Source: CAYLNK01 sp964384675 (GTDB lineage: Bacteria; Acidobacteriota; Thermoanaerobaculia; UBA5066). Taken from it: a DNA stretch of 11,275 nt. Numbering within the stretch: position 1 is the first letter of the stretch; every line of letters begins with the position of its first letter. The stretch spans positions 1 through 11,275 of the forward strand of contig CAYLNK010000222.1 in assembly GCA_964384675.1 (NCBI GenBank). The letters run 5' to 3'. Position numbers and translations under genes: made by a program. Shown in pieces: positions 8,203 through 11,275 of the stretch. Under the pieces are notes generated by a model. It saw only the letters and a list, made by a program, of their open reading frames with translations, did no database searches and was not told the DNA's origin.

Positions 8203-8210
8203 TAGTATGC
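8203..8210. promoter_or_regulatory. Candidate shared -10 region for divergent glucosidase and DinB genes
   Basis: The 51 bp gap between two divergent starts contains one AT-rich spot. Read on the plus strand it gives TAGTAT (8203-8208), placing a start near 8215 and a leader of about 14 nt that includes GGAGG at 8218-8222. On the minus strand it gives CATACT (8209-8204), placing a start near 8197 and a leader of about 20 nt that includes the glucosidase ribosome-binding site. No convincing -35 box is seen for either. Spacing supports it; sequence match is modest. Confidence 0.3.
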
Positions 8211-8228
8211 TCGTCCCGGAGGCCCGAG

Positions 8229-8813
8229 ATGGCGACAGGCAGACCCGGCCCGGTGGTCCCGGAGCGGTACGAGGCGGCGCTCGGCGCGGACGACCCGTTC
8301 GAGGTGATGGCGGAGACTCCCGCGCTCCTGCGCAAGCGGATCGCCGGCCTCACCGAGAAGCAGCTCGCCACGAAGCCGGCGCCCGGCAAGTGGTCGATCA
8401 AGGAGATCGTGGCGCACCTCCTGGACGGCGAGGTGATGATCGGCTCCCGCTACCGGCTCGTGGCCGCGCACGACCGGCCGCCGCTGATGGGCTACGACCA
8501 GGACGCGTTCGTCGAGAAGCTGGGCGTGGACCACGCGAAGACCGAGGAGCTCCTCGCCGACTTCTTCATGGCGCGGGCCGTGAACCTGGGGCTGCTCTCG
8601 CGGCTGCCGGAGGAGGCGCTCGACCGCATCGGCGTCCACTCCGAGCGGGGCGAGGAGTCGATCCGCTCGATGGTGGCGATGTACGCGGGGCACGACCGGA
8701 TCCACCTCGATCAGGTGGAGACGATTCGCACCGGCCTCTTCCCGAGGAGGAGGGCGGCCCGGAAGAAGGCGCCGAAGAAGCCGGCACCGAAGGCGCCGGT
8801 GAAGAGGCGGTGA
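8229..8813 (+). CDS. DinB-fold (DinB_2-type) protein with basic C-terminal tail
   Basis: This 194-residue protein is a DinB/YfiT-type four-helix bundle. The expected metal-binding histidine triad is visible: His63 in EIVAHLLDGE, then His155 and His159 in GHDRIHLDQ. The APGKWSIKEIVAHL stretch (51-64) is typical of the family. DinB-fold proteins include metal-dependent thiol transferases and many of unknown role; despite the name they are not DNA polymerase IV. I cannot assign a substrate. Beyond the fold, residues 173-194 form a Lys/Arg/Ala/Pro tail (for example ARKKAPKKPAPKAP) resembling histone H1-like tails, so nucleic-acid or polyanion binding is possible but unproven. The ATG at 8229 follows GGAGG (8218-8222) with a 6 nt gap. 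The stop overlaps the GTG start of the next gene. Confidence 0.85.
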   Translation: MATGRPGPVVPERYEAALGADDPFEVMAETPALLRKRIAGLTEKQLATKPAPGKWSIKEIVAHLLDGEVMIGSRYRLVAAHDRPPLMGYDQDAFVEKLGVDHAKTEELLADFFMARAVNLGLLSRLPEEALDRIGVHSERGEESIRSMVAMYAGHDRIHLDQVETIRTGLFPRRRAARKKAPKKPAPKAPVKRR

Positions 8814-9052
8814 CGCGCGACCAGCTCCTCGGGGTCGCCGGCCTCGTCGCTCTCGCGGTGGCCGGGGTCGTGATCTTCAGGGTCGACGGTGTGAAGCGCG
8901 CGGTCGCCCTGTTCCTCGGCGGCCCGGCGTCGAACGACGCCGCCGGCGCCGGGCCGCGGGCCGTCGGCTGGGTGGGGCTCGGGACCTCGATCCTGGCGGT
9001 CGGAGTCCTCCTCGTCTTCGTCCTCGCTCAGGTCCTGAAGAGGAGCCGTTGA
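8810..9052 (+). CDS. Small two-helix membrane protein, function unknown
   Basis: This 80-residue protein starts with a GTG that overlaps the DinB stop codon (GTGA, 8810-8813), a common sign of translational coupling; AAGAGG lies just upstream. It has two hydrophobic segments, about residues 6-23 (LLGVAGLVALAVAGVVIF) and 54-76, joined by a Gly/Ala-rich loop, and ends in KRSR. The positive C-terminus suggests a cytoplasmic tail. I recognise no family. The reality of the gene is supported by the overlap, the clean two-helix pattern, and its ending 6 bp from the convergent gene, which leaves no unused space. The frame stays open upstream of 8810, but that part lies within the DinB gene in another frame and is not hydrophobic, so GTG 8810 is preferred. 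Confidence 0.7.
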   Translation: MTRDQLLGVAGLVALAVAGVVIFRVDGVKRAVALFLGGPASNDAAGAGPRAVGWVGLGTSILAVGVLLVFVLAQVLKRSR

Positions 9053-9058
9053 GGGGCG

Positions 9059-10330
9059 TCAGTAGTTGTCGGGGTACTCGGTGACCCAGCGGAAGGGTCT
9101 GGAGAGGAGCCGGTAGGGAGGCTCCGGCGAACGGCGCAGGCGCGCGACGACGCTTCGCCCCCGGACCGGACCCTCGAGCACCAGGTGGTCGGCGTCGGGC
9201 TGGCGGACCGTCAGCGTCGACTTCTCCTCGGGCGCGTCGCGCGGGGTGAGCTTCAGCGTCGACCTCGCCGCGTCGTACGTCGTGAAGAAGCGCCGCATCG
9301 TGTCGTCATGGAGCTGGATCGCGAGCGCTTGACGGCCCGGGATCGCCACGCGCCGCCAGGCGCCCTCGGTCCCCGGCGGCGGCTCCTTCCAGGTCGCCTC
9401 CTCGACGGTCCAGAGGCCGGTGAGCCGATACGACGCCGGATCGCCCCGGAATGCGGCGGCCTCCCTCGCCTCCTTGCCCGTCAGCGCGACCCAGGCCGCG
9501 AGGAGGAGCCACGGCGCGGCGGCGGCGAGGCGGCGCCCCCACGGCGACGCGATCGGCGCGGGCTCGACCTCAGGGGCGACCGGCTGGTTCCACAGGAAGA
9601 GCCGCGCGAGCCGGCCCGCATCCGGCAGCAGGAGGAAGAGGCTCAGGAGGAGGAGGTGGGAGGAGAAGAGCTTGACCGGGACGTCGTAGCAGAAGTTGAG
9701 CGCGGCGACGTTCGCCATCGCCCCGGCCGAGAGGAGCGCGCCGAGGAGCGCCGTGCGCCGGAAGAGGAGGAGCGTTCCGGCGACCATCTCGACGAGCCCG
9801 CACAGCCCCGCGTACCCGGGCGAGGCGCCCATGAACGTCCAGAGGAGGCCCATCGGCGTCGCGTCGCCGAAGGGCTGCAGCAGGCGGGCGGTATTCGGGG
9901 GCGGGAACTGCCCGTACGGAACCACCTTCACCACGCCGTACGCCAGCATCGTGAAGCCGAGCCCGTAGCGGACGTAGACGCGGAAGGCGCGGTCGAGCCG
10001 CCGGTACTCCATCCGACGGCGGTCGAGGAGGGACCAGACCAGTGTCGCGAGGAGCGAGGCGACGAGGACCACCGCCGCCTGCACCCAGCGAAACGTCGTG
10101 TCGCCGCTCCCGCTGTCCGGCTCCTTCACCGGGCCGGAGATCCCCAGGAGGTGCGCGGCGGCCCACGGCACGACGCGGGCCCAGCACCCCTCCCACCCTT
10201 CCGCGAGGAGCCCGGTGCCGGGGACGGCGCCCTGGGGCGAGGGGAAGAGATAGAGCCCGAAGTAGCAGAACGCGAAGCGGAACGCGAGGCGCTCCGGGGC
10301 CGACCACGTCGTCGTCGTTTCAGGTTCCAT
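9059..10330 (-). CDS. DoxX-like multi-spanning membrane protein with soluble C-terminal domain
   Basis: This protein has 423 residues from the ATG at 10330. Hydrophobic segments lie near residues 14-32, 83-103, 117-138, 175-190, 194-213, 220-236 and 268-284. The middle part (GLVEMVAGTLLLFRRTALLG, 178-197, then a helix ending NFCYDVPVKLFSSHLLLLS, 212-230) resembles DoxX/quinol-oxidase-subunit-like proteins, where such charged and aromatic residues sit at helix ends. Residues 285-423 form a soluble, beta-rich domain (TGLWTVEEATWKEPPPG, 304-320, to VTEYPDNY at the end) that I do not recognise. No enzymatic activity can be assigned. A GTG at 10357 would add nine residues, but ATG 10330 has a strong ribosome-binding site and the GTG has none. 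It lies 46 bp downstream of the oxidoreductase gene on the same strand, so the two may be cotranscribed. Confidence 0.7.
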   Translation of the reverse strand: MEPETTTTWSAPERLAFRFAFCYFGLYLFPSPQGAVPGTGLLAEGWEGCWARVVPWAAAHLLGISGPVKEPDSGSGDTTFRWVQAAVVLVASLLATLVWSLLDRRRMEYRRLDRAFRVYVRYGLGFTMLAYGVVKVVPYGQFPPPNTARLLQPFGDATPMGLLWTFMGASPGYAGLCGLVEMVAGTLLLFRRTALLGALLSAGAMANVAALNFCYDVPVKLFSSHLLLLSLFLLLPDAGRLARLFLWNQPVAPEVEPAPIASPWGRRLAAAAPWLLLAAWVALTGKEAREAAAFRGDPASYRLTGLWTVEEATWKEPPPGTEGAWRRVAIPGRQALAIQLHDDTMRRFFTTYDAARSTLKLTPRDAPEEKSTLTVRQPDADHLVLEGPVRGRSVVARLRRSPEPPYRLLSRPFRWVTEYPDNY

Positions 10331-10332
10331 GG

Positions 10333-10339
10333 CTCCTCC
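10333..10339 (-). promoter_or_regulatory. Ribosome-binding site fixing the start of the DoxX-like gene
   Basis: The minus strand reads GGAGGAG just before ATG 10330. The GGAGG part ends 4 nt from the ATG. The alternative upstream GTG at 10357 has no such sequence before it, so the shorter protein is preferred. Confidence 0.6.
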
Positions 10340-10370
10340 GGGTACGGGGGCCGGCACGTCAACGGATGAT

Positions 10371-10388
10371 CGCGGCCTATCGGCCGCG
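10371..10388 (-). repeat. Perfect hairpin overlapping the oxidoreductase stop codon
   Basis: A perfect 7 bp inverted repeat, CGCGGCC and GGCCGCG, encloses a 4 nt loop that reads GATA on the minus strand. The TAG stop of the oxidoreductase lies across the loop and the start of the right arm. The stem is all G/C. No T-run follows on the minus strand, so it is not a classical intrinsic terminator. It could attenuate transcription, protect the mRNA end, or be chance in GC-rich DNA. Confidence 0.4.
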
Positions 10389-11275
10389 GGTGAGCCGTGC
10401 CGCCAGCCGCGCCAGCGGCGCGGCCGCCGGGACGAGAAGGTACGTGGCCGGTCCGCCGCCGAGGAACGGCCGGAAGAGGCCGGACCAGAGGTACCGGTGG
10501 CCCAGGATCCGCCGGTGCCCGGCGCGATGGGCTCTCACCAGGCGCGCGCGATCGAGCTGGCCTCCGAGGAACCCGAGGATCGGCGCGGCGGCCGCGTCTC
10601 CCGTCGCGAGCGCCGTCGCCATCCCGGTGCCGGTCCACGGGTCGAGGACGCCGGCGGCGTCGCCGGCGAGGAGGACGTCCCCGACCACCGCCTCTCGCGG
10701 GCCGAGGTGGACGGGCTCGGAGAGGAGGACGGGCCCGGGCGCGGGCGTCACCCCGGCGAGGTCCGCGCGGAGCGCGTCGCTGCCGGCGCAAAGGCGGGCC
10801 AGGAGCTCGTCCAGGTCGTGGTGCGCCGCCGTCGCGACGTCGGGGCGCGCGAGCGCCGCCATGTTGAGAACGCCTCCCTCCACCCGCGCGAGCCCGAGGT
10901 AGCCGCCGTCGAAGAGGTGGAGGTGGATTCGCCCGCGAAACCGCTCCGTGTCGCCCGTCAGGTGCTTCCTGAAGCCGAAGTGCGCCGCCGGCGTGCCGAA
11001 GAACGGGCGGCGGAGCTTCCCGTCGAGCGGGGAGTACCGGCCCCACGCGCCGACCACGACGCGCGCCTGGACGGCGGCGCCGGTCCCGCTCACGTGGAAG
11101 CCCGACCCGAGGTCTCCCTCGATCGAGGTGACGGTGGCGCCGAAGCGATACGAGGCGCCGAGCGCCTCCGCGGCGCGCGCGACGGCGGTGTCGAGGAGCT
11201 CGCGCGACACCGAGAGGACGGGCGCCGGCAGGGGCGCCTCGACGCGCCGTCCGTCGGGGCGCCACAGGGCGAACC
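10377..11275 (-). CDS. FAD-dependent oxidoreductase, geranylgeranyl-reductase type (N-terminus beyond right edge)
   Basis: The C-terminal 298 residues are visible; the frame stays open to the right edge, so the gene starts outside. Visible residues 1-30 (FALWRPDGRR, then SVSRELLDTA) match the segment where this family binds FAD and substrate, followed by VVVGAWG (about 72-78) and the FAD-binding signature LLAGDAAGVLDPWTGTG (about 201-217). The missing N-terminus should carry the GxGxxG Rossmann motif. The family includes geranylgeranyl reductases, FixC-like proteins and flavin monooxygenases; relatives often modify isoprenoid or polyketide products. No such pathway gene is visible here, so the substrate is not assigned. 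A GTG at 11210 is unlikely to be the true start, because conserved-looking sequence continues upstream in frame. The stop lies in a hairpin, and the DoxX-like gene follows after 46 bp. Confidence 0.85.
   Translation of the reverse strand, partial: FALWRPDGRRVEAPLPAPVLSVSRELLDTAVARAAEALGASYRFGATVTSIEGDLGSGFHVSGTGAAVQARVVVGAWGRYSPLDGKLRRPFFGTPAAHFGFRKHLTGDTERFRGRIHLHLFDGGYLGLARVEGGVLNMAALARPDVATAAHHDLDELLARLCAGSDALRADLAGVTPAPGPVLLSEPVHLGPREAVVGDVLLAGDAAGVLDPWTGTGMATALATGDAAAAPILGFLGGQLDRARLVRAHRAGHRRILGHRYLWSGLFRPFLGGGPATYLLVPAAAPLARLAARLTRGR

Noticed and set aside
9610..9670. GAG/AGG-rich purine run resembling a simple repeat
   Set aside because: It is the antisense of Leu-rich membrane helix codons (CTC, CTG) in the DoxX-like gene and is explained by coding.
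10331..10357. Alternative GTG start at 10357 for the DoxX-like gene, and a TTGACG box just upstream
   Set aside because: The GTG has no ribosome-binding site, whereas ATG 10330 does; no -10 hexamer lies at the right distance from TTGACG.

Overview
The window is an 11.3 kb piece of a very GC-rich bacterial chromosome packed with genes. Intergenic gaps run from 3 to 118 bp, several genes overlap, and GTG starts are common. I see no tRNA, rRNA, CRISPR array, insertion sequence or phage gene. The gene mix (Hanks-type Ser/Thr kinase, DinB-fold protein, GH63-type glucosidase, DoxX-like membrane protein) and base composition fit a soil or sediment lineage such as Acidobacteriota, Myxococcota or a related uncultured phylum. 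That placement is inference; no marker gene is present.

Layout. (1) Positions 1-868, minus: N-terminal part of a Ser/Thr protein kinase that runs off the left edge. It diverges across 35 bp from (2) 904-2202, plus: a DUF21/CBS/CorC-HlyC transporter. (3) 2192-2644, minus: a small papain-like cysteine peptidase whose 3' end overlaps the transporter by 11 bp. (4) 2763-5516, minus: a P2-type, probably Ca2+, ATPase, and (5) 5520-8177, minus: a GH63-type glucosidase. Genes 5 and 4 form a tight pair: they share a reading frame and are separated by one TAG and one further codon. (6) 8229-8813, plus: a DinB-fold protein with a basic histone-like tail, diverging from the glucosidase across 51 bp and overlapping (7) 8810-9052, plus: an 80-residue two-helix membrane protein. 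(8) 9059-10330, minus: a DoxX-like multi-spanning membrane protein with a soluble C-terminal domain. (9) 10377-11275, minus: an FAD-dependent oxidoreductase of the geranylgeranyl-reductase type, cut by the right edge.

How the genes may work together. The clearest units are glucosidase to ATPase (possibly continuing into the peptidase after 118 bp), DinB to small membrane protein, and oxidoreductase to DoxX-like protein. The CorC-like transporter and the P-type ATPase both suggest divalent-cation handling, but they lie on opposite strands and nothing shows that they are co-regulated. I see no convincing undescribed defence or mobile system. The items most worth a second look are the in-frame UAG junction between glucosidase and ATPase, the leaderless-type kinase start, the small intracellular papain-like peptidase, and the DinB protein with its basic tail and overlapping membrane partner.
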